DNA from: Polyangium mundeleinium
GTDB lineage: Bacteria > Myxococcota_A > Polyangia > Polyangiales > Polyangiaceae
Reading direction: 5' to 3'
Assembly: GCF_028369105.1 (NCBI RefSeq)
Contig: NZ_JAQNDO010000001.1
Location: 9,208,501 to 9,272,500, forward strand
Length of the DNA stretch: 64,000 nucleotides
The notes under the pieces were generated by a model. The model ran no database searches and was not told the DNA's origin. It saw only the letters and a list, made by a program, of their open reading frames with translations. Below, one piece after another: positions 8,343-15,941 of the stretch; the first letter of the stretch is position 1; every line of letters starts with the position of its first letter. A program made the translations under genes and the position numbers.

Positions 8343-9815
8343 TTAGCCTTCGTCGTCGTCGCCGGCGCCGTCGTCCGAGGTCGCGCGGACCTTTTTCATG
8401 AGCCGCCGGAAATTCGAGCGATCCATCCCCGCCTGCCGCGCCGCCTCGCTCACGTTGTTGCTCGTTCGCTTGAGCAGCCGCTCCACGTAGGCGCGCTCGA
8501 ACGCGAACGCCGCCTTCTCCTTCGCCTGCGTGAACGGCAGCTCCGACAGCGTATCGCCCCAGAACGCCCGCGTATCGCCGGGCGCCCCATCCTCCTCCGC
8601 GGGCGCCTCGTCGCGACCGAACGGCAGATCCGAGGGCAGGATCGAGTCTCCGCGCGTCATCACCACCGCGTGCTCGATCGCGTTCTCGAGCTGCCGCACG
8701 TTCCCCGGCCAGGGCTGCTCGCGCAGGAGCCGGAGCGCCTCGACCCCGATCCGCTTGATGTCCCGGCCGCTGCGCCGCGCGTACTTGTGCAAGAAGTGGT
8801 ACGCGAGCAGCGGGATGTCCTCTTTTCGTTGCCGGAGCGGCGGCAAATGGACGGGGATCACGGCGAGCCGATAATAAAGATCCTCCCGGAAGCGCCCCGA
8901 CGCGATCCGCTCCTTCAGGTCCACGTTCGTCGCGGCGATCACGCGCACGTCGACCGTCTTTGGCTCCGTCGCGCCCACGCGCTTGATCTCGCCCTCGGCG
9001 AGCGCGCGCAAGAGCTTCGCCTGCGCGCTCAGCGGCAGATCGCCGATCTCGTCGAGGAACACCGTGCCCTTGTCGGCGAGCTCGAAGAGCCCCGGCCTGT
9101 CTTGCGCGCCGGTGAACGCGCCGCGCATGCTGCCGAAGAGCTCGGTCTCCACGAGCGTCTCGGGGATCGCGCCGCAGTTGATCGCGCGGAGCGGCCGGTC
9201 GCTCCGCAGGCTGTGCTGATGGATCGCGCGCGCGACGAGCTCCTTGCCCGTCCCGTTCTCCCCGAGGATCAACACCGTCGACGTCGTCGGCGCCGCGCCG
9301 AGCGCGATCCGGTAGACGTCCTGCATGCGCGACGAACGGCCGATCAGCTCGCCGAACCGCTCGTGCTCCACGAGGCGTTGCTCGAGCAGGCGCGTCCGAT
9401 CGACGAGCCGCTTGTGCTCGGCGGCCTGCATGAGCGCGAGCGCCACGGTCTCCGTGGGCCCGAACGGCTTCGTCAGGAAGTTGTAGGCGCCTTGCCGCAC
9501 GGCCGCGACGGCCGTGTCGATGTCGCCGAACGCCGTCATCATGACGACCTCGACCTCGGGGTGTTGCTCCTTGATGCGCGCGAGCACTTCCATGCCGCTC
9601 GGGCCGGGCATCATCACGTCGAGCAGCACCACGTCGACCGCGCGCGCCGTCGAGAGCAGCGTGAGCGCGGCGGCGCCGTCCTCGGCCGTCATCACGTCGA
9701 AGCCCTCGGCGAGGAGCACGCGCGCCAGGCTGCGACGCAGCGCCGGCTCGTCATCGACCACTATCACGTGCGCCTTCGGCGCCTTGGTCGCCCCCTGCGT
9801 CGTCTCGCTCGGCAC
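8343..9815 (-). CDS. NtrC-family sigma-54-dependent response regulator
   Basis: A 490-aa regulator with three domains. The receiver covers about residues 14-130, with acidic residues D21/D22, phospho-acceptor Asp66 and a Lys in LTKPF. The AAA+ domain covers about 155-390, with Walker A GENGTGKE (185-192), the sigma-54 contact loop GAFTGA (232-237) and Walker B TVFLDEIGDL (251-260). A Fis-type HTH lies near the C-terminus (NNVSEAARQAGMDRSNFRRLMKK, quoted in part as NVSEAARQAGMDRSNF). All key residues are present. No histidine kinase gene is adjacent. It lies between an LptD-like gene and a TolC-like gene, which suggests control of envelope functions (inference). I saw no convincing -24/-12 promoter in the window. 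Confidence 0.95.
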   Translation of the reverse strand: MPSETTQGATKAPKAHVIVVDDEPALRRSLARVLLAEGFDVMTAEDGAAALTLLSTARAVDVVLLDVMMPGPSGMEVLARIKEQHPEVEVVMMTAFGDIDTAVAAVRQGAYNFLTKPFGPTETVALALMQAAEHKRLVDRTRLLEQRLVEHERFGELIGRSSRMQDVYRIALGAAPTTSTVLILGENGTGKELVARAIHQHSLRSDRPLRAINCGAIPETLVETELFGSMRGAFTGAQDRPGLFELADKGTVFLDEIGDLPLSAQAKLLRALAEGEIKRVGATEPKTVDVRVIAATNVDLKERIASGRFREDLYYRLAVIPVHLPPLRQRKEDIPLLAYHFLHKYARRSGRDIKRIGVEALRLLREQPWPGNVRQLENAIEHAVVMTRGDSILPSDLPFGRDEAPAEEDGAPGDTRAFWGDTLSELPFTQAKEKAAFAFERAYVERLLKRTSNNVSEAARQAGMDRSNFRRLMKKVRATSDDGAGDDDEG

Positions 9816-9854
9816 GTCGCTTCCATGGTCGCAACCGAATCCCCCGAGTGCAAG

Positions 9855-11744
9855 TCAGCGCGACGCCGCTCGCGCGGGCAGCGGGGGGACGAGGTCGACC
9901 GACACCCAGATATCCGTGCCTGGCCGCCCCGCGCGGCGACTCCCGCCGACCTCGAGCGCCACGCACCCGTCCGGATGCCGGTACGAAAGCGCGCCGCCCA
10001 AACCGACGATCGCCCTCGTCCACAGGTCGGTGTCGGCGCGGATGTTCCCCGTGATGCCGCCAAAGAGCGGCCTCGAATACCCCAGGCCGAGGAGCAGCCC
10101 ACGCGGTGCCACGAGCCCGATCGTGTCGCCGAGCAGGAGCCCGCCGCCGAGCGAACGCGCGAGCGCGCCCTTTCCCGCCGCGCGCCCGTACACGTCGAGG
10201 AGGACCGTCGTCTTGTCCTCGAAACCCACGCGTAGCTCCGCGAGGGCAGAAATGCCGTCGCCCGCTTCGTCCGGGAGCTCGACGCTCCCCTTGCTCGCGA
10301 TCGCCTCGACCCGCGCGCTCACGGGCCCGCTCGTGCCCTCCGCGCTCGCCCATCCGACCGCGCTCGTCCCCGTGTTCGTCGCGACGAGCCCGCCCTTGAC
10401 CTCGGCTTCGAGGGAGCTGCCGAACGCTCGCCCGAGCGAGCTCGACACGCCGAGCGCCGCGAGCCCGAGCGCGGGCCCGAGATCCGGCCGTATCGCCTGG
10501 AAAAACGACCCCGCGCCCTGCGCGACCGCGCCACGCGCTTCGAGCCGCGGCGAGATGCGGTGCACGAGCGGGGCCGTGTCCTTGGCCCCGCCGAACGACT
10601 GTTCCAGGGTGACAAACGCCTCCGCCCGCGCCTCGGCCACGGCGTCCCAGGCGACCGGCGCGCCCTCGGGCCCCGCGAACCGCGCACGCGTCCCGAGCCG
10701 CGCCCGCGTGAAGATCGGCCCGAGGCGCGGCGCGACCTCGATCCCCGCCTCGGCGCGCGCATACGGCGTATTCGTTTGCCCTGAAAGCATCGCCAGCGCC
10801 GCGTTCGCCTCCCAGCTCCCGCGTCGCCCCACCGCGCCCGAGGCCCCGGCGAACGCCGTTGGGCCCCAAACGATCGGCCCTTCCCCGCGCCGCGCCCGCG
10901 CGACGAGCCCGGTCCCGAGGATCGCGCCCACGCCGCGTCCCGGCGAGACCTGCATCGTCACGCCGGCCGCGCCCACGTCGAACGGCTGTGCTGCCGCCGT
11001 GAGCGAGGGCGTCGCCACGAGCCCCCGCGCGCCCCGGATCGCATCCAGATCCCAGGCGATCCGCACGTCCGGCCGCGCGTCCGTCCGGACGAATCCGTGT
11101 GTATCCGCGACGAACCGATCCTGCCGGAGCCGATCCCACGTGAACCGCCCCGTCATCGTGGGCCCCTCGATCCGCGCGCCGAGCTCCACGCCTCCCTGCA
11201 CGTACCCCGACGCAAACAGCTCGACCGCGCGCAGCCGCCCGTCCGCGCCGCGCCAGGGAAACCGCGCCCCTGCGCCGAGGAGCGCGCCATCGTCGCCGCG
11301 CATCGCGAACCGCGGCGGCAAGAGCCCCACGCGATCCGCAGGCCGAACGAGGAGCCACGGCAGCACGAAGACCGGCAAGGGCCCGAAGTAGAGCCGCGGC
11401 CATCGCAGCTCGATCTCCCCCTGTCCCGTCGCTCGCGCGCCCGAGACTTCCAGCGAAACGGGCGAGTCTTTGCACGGACAATGCGTGATCTTCGCCGTCC
11501 CGCGCATCTCGACCGCGGAAGGGCCGAGCGTGATCACGAGCTTCTGGCTCGTGAGCCGGAAGCGGTCGTACGTCACGACGACGCCTCCTTGGAGCTCGAC
11601 CTTCCCGTGCTCGGGATCCGCGTGCGCCTCGTCGGCGCGAAACTGGACCTCGCCCGCCACGCCGGGGTTGTCCTGCCCGCGCGCCTGCGCGCTCGAGATC
11701 CACGCGGCGACCCCGATGGCCGCGGCGACCGCCCGTCGGTTCAG
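9855..11744 (-). CDS. LptD/OstA-like outer membrane LPS-assembly protein
   Basis: The N-terminal part resembles the OstA/LptA-type fold (VQFRADEAHADPEHGKVELQ), and the LptD-type motif LYFGPLPVFVLPWLLVRPADR follows near residue 120 (quoted in part: YFGPLPVFVLPWLL). The rest is beta-barrel-like strands. LptD inserts lipopolysaccharide into the outer leaflet. The first ATG/GTG start (GTG 11660) leaves no signal peptide. Reading upstream gives LNRRAVAAAIGVAAWISSAQA, a good signal peptide, starting at a CTG at 11744 that overlaps the stop of the preceding gene as CTGA. I chose that start (629 aa). The protein is shorter than enterobacterial LptD, so a related barrel is possible. Confidence 0.72.
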   Translation of the reverse strand: MNRRAVAAAIGVAAWISSAQARGQDNPGVAGEVQFRADEAHADPEHGKVELQGGVVVTYDRFRLTSQKLVITLGPSAVEMRGTAKITHCPCKDSPVSLEVSGARATGQGEIELRWPRLYFGPLPVFVLPWLLVRPADRVGLLPPRFAMRGDDGALLGAGARFPWRGADGRLRAVELFASGYVQGGVELGARIEGPTMTGRFTWDRLRQDRFVADTHGFVRTDARPDVRIAWDLDAIRGARGLVATPSLTAAAQPFDVGAAGVTMQVSPGRGVGAILGTGLVARARRGEGPIVWGPTAFAGASGAVGRRGSWEANAALAMLSGQTNTPYARAEAGIEVAPRLGPIFTRARLGTRARFAGPEGAPVAWDAVAEARAEAFVTLEQSFGGAKDTAPLVHRISPRLEARGAVAQGAGSFFQAIRPDLGPALGLAALGVSSSLGRAFGSSLEAEVKGGLVATNTGTSAVGWASAEGTSGPVSARVEAIASKGSVELPDEAGDGISALAELRVGFEDKTTVLLDVYGRAAGKGALARSLGGGLLLGDTIGLVAPRGLLLGLGYSRPLFGGITGNIRADTDLWTRAIVGLGGALSYRHPDGCVALEVGGSRRAGRPGTDIWVSVDLVPPLPARAASR

Positions 11745-12304
11745 CGCATCGCCCCTTCGGCCTGTGCTTGCTTCGGCGCGGCCGGCTTCGGCGCGCCGCC
11801 CGCGGCGGGCGCCGGGAAATCGACCTGCAACGTCACGCCGCCTTCCGTCTCGACGAGCTTGTAGCTCGGCGTGCTCGGTTGCTTGAGCTCGATCACGAGA
11901 TCCACGTCGCCGTCGTCGAGCTCGGCGAGCAGCACGCGACTGACGGGCGTCTGAAAAAACATCGTCTCCAGCGGCAAGCGGTTCGTCCGCGTGGGCACCG
12001 AGACGCCTTTCATGCGGTACGCGATTCGCCCTTCAGCCTTGTGCTCGGTGATGTCGACTTTCTGGCTGATCTCGACCGACACGCGGCTCACGCCGCCCGC
12101 GAGGAGCTGGAAGCCCGGCGAGTTCGCGACAGGCGCCTTTGGATCACGCTTCTTCGCTTTCTTCGCCTTCCTGGCCCTCTTCACGGGCGCCTTGGCCGCG
12201 GCGGGCGCGACGGCCGGAGGCGCGGGCTTCGGGGGCGACTCCTCGGCCGAGGCGAACGAGCCGATCAAAAGGCCGGCGAGCGCAAGCGGGAGCGAGCGGC
12301 GCAT
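11741..12304 (-). CDS. Secreted AMIN-domain-like envelope protein
   Basis: A 187-aa protein beginning MRRSLPLALAGLLIGSFASA, a signal peptide. A Pro/Ala/Lys-rich linker (KRARKAKKAKKR) follows. The C-terminal ~90 residues form alternating strands (VSRVSVEISQKVDI, then LLAELDDGDVDLVIEL, then VTLQVDFP) that resemble an AMIN domain, the periplasmic peptidoglycan or septum-targeting module of AmiC and PilQ. An open frame continues to 12484, but only the ATG at 12304 gives a signal peptide. It is the first gene of a minus-strand unit with the LptD-like protein (overlapping), the sigma-54 regulator and the TolC-like protein. The AMIN assignment is by pattern and is moderate. Confidence 0.7.
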   Translation of the reverse strand: MRRSLPLALAGLLIGSFASAEESPPKPAPPAVAPAAAKAPVKRARKAKKAKKRDPKAPVANSPGFQLLAGGVSRVSVEISQKVDITEHKAEGRIAYRMKGVSVPTRTNRLPLETMFFQTPVSRVLLAELDDGDVDLVIELKQPSTPSYKLVETEGGVTLQVDFPAPAAGGAPKPAAPKQAQAEGAMR

Positions 12305-12617
12305 CCGGACATTGGAACATGGTCCCGCAGCGGGAGCTAGTTTCCCGTCAGGCCGGCGGCAGGACGAAGCCGAGCGCGCTCGAAGGCGAGCCCGAGCGCA
12401 GGTCCGGGGCGCAATTTTCATTTGTATCCAAACGATGTACGACCCGATTCCGACCCTCTCGATTTTTCGCGCGGGGTGACCCACCTTCGGCGACCACGAT
12501 GAGCGCAGGCCCTGCCCTGCCCCGGCGCCACGGGACGCGTCCGGATCGAAACTTTACGCTTGAGGGAAAGGCCTCTTGTTTGGTCCAATGCGCGCCGAAG
12601 CAAGGAGCGCAGGGTCG
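12305..12617. other. Divergent intergenic region, no gene seen
   Basis: This 313-bp region separates the AMIN-like gene (minus) from the PEGA-domain gene (plus) and must hold both promoters. It contains an AT-richer patch around 12415-12475. I found no promoter pair good enough to name. Short open frames here lack ribosome binding sites and recognisable products. Confidence 0.4.
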
Positions 12618-13739
12618 ATGACGATGCGACGAGGGCGATGGTGGGCAGCAGGCCTGCTCGTGACGGGCATTTGGACCAGCACGCCGGCCGCGTGGGCGCA
12701 GGGCGCTCCGGGCAAGCCGGCGACGCCGGACAAAGGCGCCGCGGCGCCCGCGACCCCGACGCCGGCCCCGTCGCCGGCCGACGCCGACAAGGAATCGGTG
12801 CGCCTGTTCGAGGACGCGAAGAAGGCGCACAAGGCCTTCCAGTGGGACAAGGCGCGTGACGCGGCGCTCGCCGCGTTCAAGCTGAAGCCCGATCCCGCTT
12901 ACGGCCTGATCCTCGGCCAGTCGGAGCTGCAGACGAGCAAACCGCGGGACGCGGCCGAGCACCTCGAGCTCTTCGTGCGCGAGGCGAAGTCGGCGACGGC
13001 GATCGAGAAGCAGGCGGCGCAGAAGCTGCTCGACGAGGCGAAGCTCAAGCTCGGGACGCTCGTCATCCACGCGAACGTCGAGGGCGCGGACGTGGTCGTC
13101 GACGGGCGCGCGGTGGGCCGCACGCCGCTCGTGGCGCCGGTCTTCGTCGATCCGGGCAGCCACGAGATCGAGGTGAAGAAGTTCGGCTTCGACCCGGGCA
13201 AGGAGCTGCTCGCAGTGGCGCCTGCGACCGAGAGCGAGATGGAGTTCGCGCTGGCGCCGCTGGCCGCAGAGCCGGAAAAGCCGGAGCCGGAGAAGAAGCC
13301 AAAAGAGGAGCCGAAGCCGCCGCCGTTGCCCTCGCCGAAGTGGCGCACGTACGGGATGATCGGCGGCGCGGGCCTGACGGTGATCGGGCTCGGGCTCGGC
13401 GTGGGCCTGACGATGATGGCGAACAGCAAGAGTGACGAGGCGGATCAGCAGCTCATGATCCTGCGGCAGACCACGCCGACGACGTCGGGCCTGTGCGGCG
13501 CGGGCGGGTTCGTTCCGAACGCGGCGGGGTGCGCGAAGCTGAAGGACACGCTCTCGTCGCAGGACGCAGCCGCAAACGGCGCGCTCGCGGGGTACGTGAT
13601 TGGCGGCGTGGCGGCGATCGGCACGCTGGGGTTGTTTTTGCTGCCGCGCACGCCACTCGGCCGGAAGCTGATGGGTGTGAACGTCGTCCCGGTCCTCGGC
13701 GCAGGCCAGACGGGCGGCATGGTGGTCGGCTCGTTCTGA
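12618..13739 (+). CDS. Secreted PEGA-domain protein with membrane segments
   Basis: A 373-aa protein with a signal peptide (cleavage near AWA-QG, residue 28) and a Pro/Ala linker. A TPR-like helical region lies at about residues 55-130. A PEGA domain covers about 143-213 (GTLVIHANVEGADVVVDG, then VGRTPLVAPVFVDPGSHEIEV). A Lys/Glu/Pro linker follows, and two hydrophobic segments lie in the C-terminal third (GMIGGAGLTVIGLGLGVGL and GALAGYVIGGVAAIGTLGLF). PEGA domains are usually extracytoplasmic and are common in myxobacteria. The start at 12618 has AAGGAG about 10 nt upstream; the ATG two codons later is an alternative. It precedes two Cys-rich lipoproteins on the same strand. Confidence 0.82.
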   Translation: MTMRRGRWWAAGLLVTGIWTSTPAAWAQGAPGKPATPDKGAAAPATPTPAPSPADADKESVRLFEDAKKAHKAFQWDKARDAALAAFKLKPDPAYGLILGQSELQTSKPRDAAEHLELFVREAKSATAIEKQAAQKLLDEAKLKLGTLVIHANVEGADVVVDGRAVGRTPLVAPVFVDPGSHEIEVKKFGFDPGKELLAVAPATESEMEFALAPLAAEPEKPEPEKKPKEEPKPPPLPSPKWRTYGMIGGAGLTVIGLGLGVGLTMMANSKSDEADQQLMILRQTTPTTSGLCGAGGFVPNAAGCAKLKDTLSSQDAAANGALAGYVIGGVAAIGTLGLFLLPRTPLGRKLMGVNVVPVLGAGQTGGMVVGSF

Positions 13740-13758
13740 GGGAATGGAGGACCGGGAC

Positions 13759-14880
13759 ATGCTGCGAACGAATCGCGCGACGTGGATTTTGCTCGTGCCC
13801 ATGGCGGTGCTTGGCCTGCTGCACGGCCCTGGCTGCTCGAACGAGGCGGAGGACATCGACCGCAACGGCGAGAGCACGGCGCTGAAGGGCGAGTGCAAGC
13901 TGGCGGCGGACGACGGCGACCCGTGCACGGTGGAGGGCTGCGAGGGCCAACCGAACGCGCACGTGAAGGTGGCGGGCCTCCCCTGCGGCACGAACAACGC
14001 GCTGAAATGCAACGCGAACGGGCAATGCAGCGGGTGCACGAGCCCGGACCAATGCGGAGAATCGGCGGATTGCGCGCCGTACGCTTGCAACAGCGGCGTC
14101 TGCAACCTGACCTTCACGCCGTCGGGCACGCCGGTACCTGCGCAGGTGCCTGGGGATTGCCAGCAGATCCAATGCGACGGCAACGGCGAGGAGATGTCGG
14201 CGAACGATGACAGCGACGTGCCGTCGACGGCATGTCAGCTCTCGTCATGCGTGGGCGGGACGCCGACGAGCATGCCCGCGGCGCAGGGGACGCCTTGCAG
14301 CGTGGGGAATGGGAAGAGCTGCGACGGCGAGGGGAACTGCGTCGAGTGCAATACGGATGCGGATTGTGGAGTAGCCGGCATTCATTGCGATCCCAAGTCA
14401 AACACGTGCTTCTCGTGCACGGATGGCATCCGGAACGGCGATGAAAGCGATAGCGATTGCGGTGGCAACAGGTGCCCCAAGTGCACGCAAGGCAAGTCGT
14501 GCAACACGGGAGGGGACTGCACGACGGCCAATTGCGCCGATGGGGCATGTTGCAGTTCCCCTTGCAGTGGTCCCTGCCTCGCGTGTGATCTGCCTGGTTT
14601 CGTTGGCGAGTGTAATCCCATCGAAAAATATGGCGAGGATTCCTCCTACGGGAACGGGATGTCCTGTTTGAACGCTGCTGGACTAGCTTGCAGCGCTGCG
14701 GCAAGCTGTTTGCAGGCGCTCAATACCAACTGCGCCAGCAATGGGGATTGCGCTAGCCTCCGATGCGCTGATCCTGACAACAATGGTCAAAAAACTTGCG
14801 TCAAGGGACCTGGCGACCCGTGCAATCAGCCCGTTGAATGCTTCAACAACACTTGCACGAACGGCGTGTGCGCCCCCTGA
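13759..14880 (+). CDS. Cys-rich secreted lipoprotein, paralogue 1
   Basis: A 373-aa protein with an N-terminal hydrophobic segment ending near Cys26 (a weak lipobox, HGPGC) and more than 40 Cys residues in CxxxDCG, GxCV and CDGxGxC arrangements. Such proteins occur as families of disulphide-rich surface lipoproteins in myxobacteria; the function is unknown. The ATG at 13759 has GGAGG at 13746-13750 and is preferred over the ATG at 13744. It follows the PEGA gene by 19 nt. The two halves differ in codon use: third positions are almost all G/C before about 14340 and about half A/T after it. The C-terminal ~170 residues align closely with the next gene. Confidence 0.85.
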   Translation: MLRTNRATWILLVPMAVLGLLHGPGCSNEAEDIDRNGESTALKGECKLAADDGDPCTVEGCEGQPNAHVKVAGLPCGTNNALKCNANGQCSGCTSPDQCGESADCAPYACNSGVCNLTFTPSGTPVPAQVPGDCQQIQCDGNGEEMSANDDSDVPSTACQLSSCVGGTPTSMPAAQGTPCSVGNGKSCDGEGNCVECNTDADCGVAGIHCDPKSNTCFSCTDGIRNGDESDSDCGGNRCPKCTQGKSCNTGGDCTTANCADGACCSSPCSGPCLACDLPGFVGECNPIEKYGEDSSYGNGMSCLNAAGLACSAAASCLQALNTNCASNGDCASLRCADPDNNGQKTCVKGPGDPCNQPVECFNNTCTNGVCAP

Positions 14881-14912
14881 AGCAGTGAGCTTTCGCCCTG
14901 GAGGGTGACCCG

Positions 14913-15941
14913 ATGCGCTCCATCCGGATCCCGCTGGCCCTTCTCCTCGCCGGTACGATCGTCGGATGTAGCGTCGCCCTCAGCCTCGACGACTACGAAA
15001 AGGTCTGCGAAGACGCTGGTTGTCGCGCATGTATCACGACAACCGATTGCGGAGAGCCTCCGCTGTGCACGGTCTGGACGTGTGAAGCGAACGTCTGCCA
15101 GCAACGACCAGCGGAGGCGCGGAGCCCCTGCCCGCTTGGCGTCTGTGATGGCGCAGGGGAGTGTGTAGGTTGCATCAACGCCGACGACTGCGGCGAATCA
15201 ACCGAGTGCGGGCAGTGGATCTGCGGCGCTCGGATTTGCACCCGTACGTTCACGGCTGCCGGGACACCTCTCTCGATGCAGCCCAACGACTGCCAGACCT
15301 CGCAGTGTGACGGCAAGGGCAACACTTCCACGGTGTTCGACCTTCAAGGCACCGCGTGCGCGACGAACGGCGGAAAAGTCTGCGATGGGACAGGTTCATG
15401 CGTCGAGTGTATGTCGAATGCAGATTGCACGGCGCCCGGCAGTTTCTGCGACGTCCCATCACAGACGTGCTTTCGCTGCAACGACAGCCAAAAGAACGGC
15501 GACGAGACGGACACCGATTGCGGCGGGCAGTACTGCGCCAAGTGCGCGCCAGGGAAAGCCTGCACCAAAGGCGGCGACTGCGTCTCGAACTTCTGCGTCG
15601 ACGGCGTCTGCTGCAACAGCTCCTGCACCGAGCCCTGCAAGGCATGCAACCTGATTGGCAGCGTGGGCTTGTGTGACGCGATTCCGAAGTACGGGGAAGA
15701 TCTCTCCTACGGCAACGGGGAAACCTGCCTCCACGCGAACAACCTTGCATGCACGGGGTTGGGAAGTTGTGAGAGCACGCTGGGGTCACCTTGCCTCGTC
15801 AACGGCGACTGTGCGAGCATTCACTGCGCGGATCCCGACGAAAACGGCCAGAAGACCTGCGTCAAAGGTCCCGGCGACCCCTGCATCCAACCCGTCGAAT
15901 GTTACAATAACATGTGCGCCAGCGGAATTTGTCCGCCCTGA
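14913..15941 (+). CDS. Cys-rich secreted lipoprotein, paralogue 2
   Basis: A 342-aa lipoprotein with signal peptide and lipobox (IVGC, Cys19). It has the same layout of Cys motifs as the gene before it, including DSDCGG-like/DTDCGG, KYGEDxSYGNG, and a shared ending (VKGPGDPC, QPVEC, NN, G-C-P-P). GGAGGGTG lies ahead of the ATG. It is a tandem duplicate of the upstream gene and probably in the same transcript (32 nt gap). It meets the next gene tail to tail with no spacing between stop codons. The function is unknown. Confidence 0.85.
   Translation: MRSIRIPLALLLAGTIVGCSVALSLDDYEKVCEDAGCRACITTTDCGEPPLCTVWTCEANVCQQRPAEARSPCPLGVCDGAGECVGCINADDCGESTECGQWICGARICTRTFTAAGTPLSMQPNDCQTSQCDGKGNTSTVFDLQGTACATNGGKVCDGTGSCVECMSNADCTAPGSFCDVPSQTCFRCNDSQKNGDETDTDCGGQYCAKCAPGKACTKGGDCVSNFCVDGVCCNSSCTEPCKACNLIGSVGLCDAIPKYGEDLSYGNGETCLHANNLACTGLGSCESTLGSPCLVNGDCASIHCADPDENGQKTCVKGPGDPCIQPVECYNNMCASGICPP

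Noticed and set aside
8343-9815. Sigma-54 promoter for the regulator's own operon
   Set aside because: I looked for TGGCAC-N5-TTGC-type sites near 11744-12400 and elsewhere and found only poor matches.
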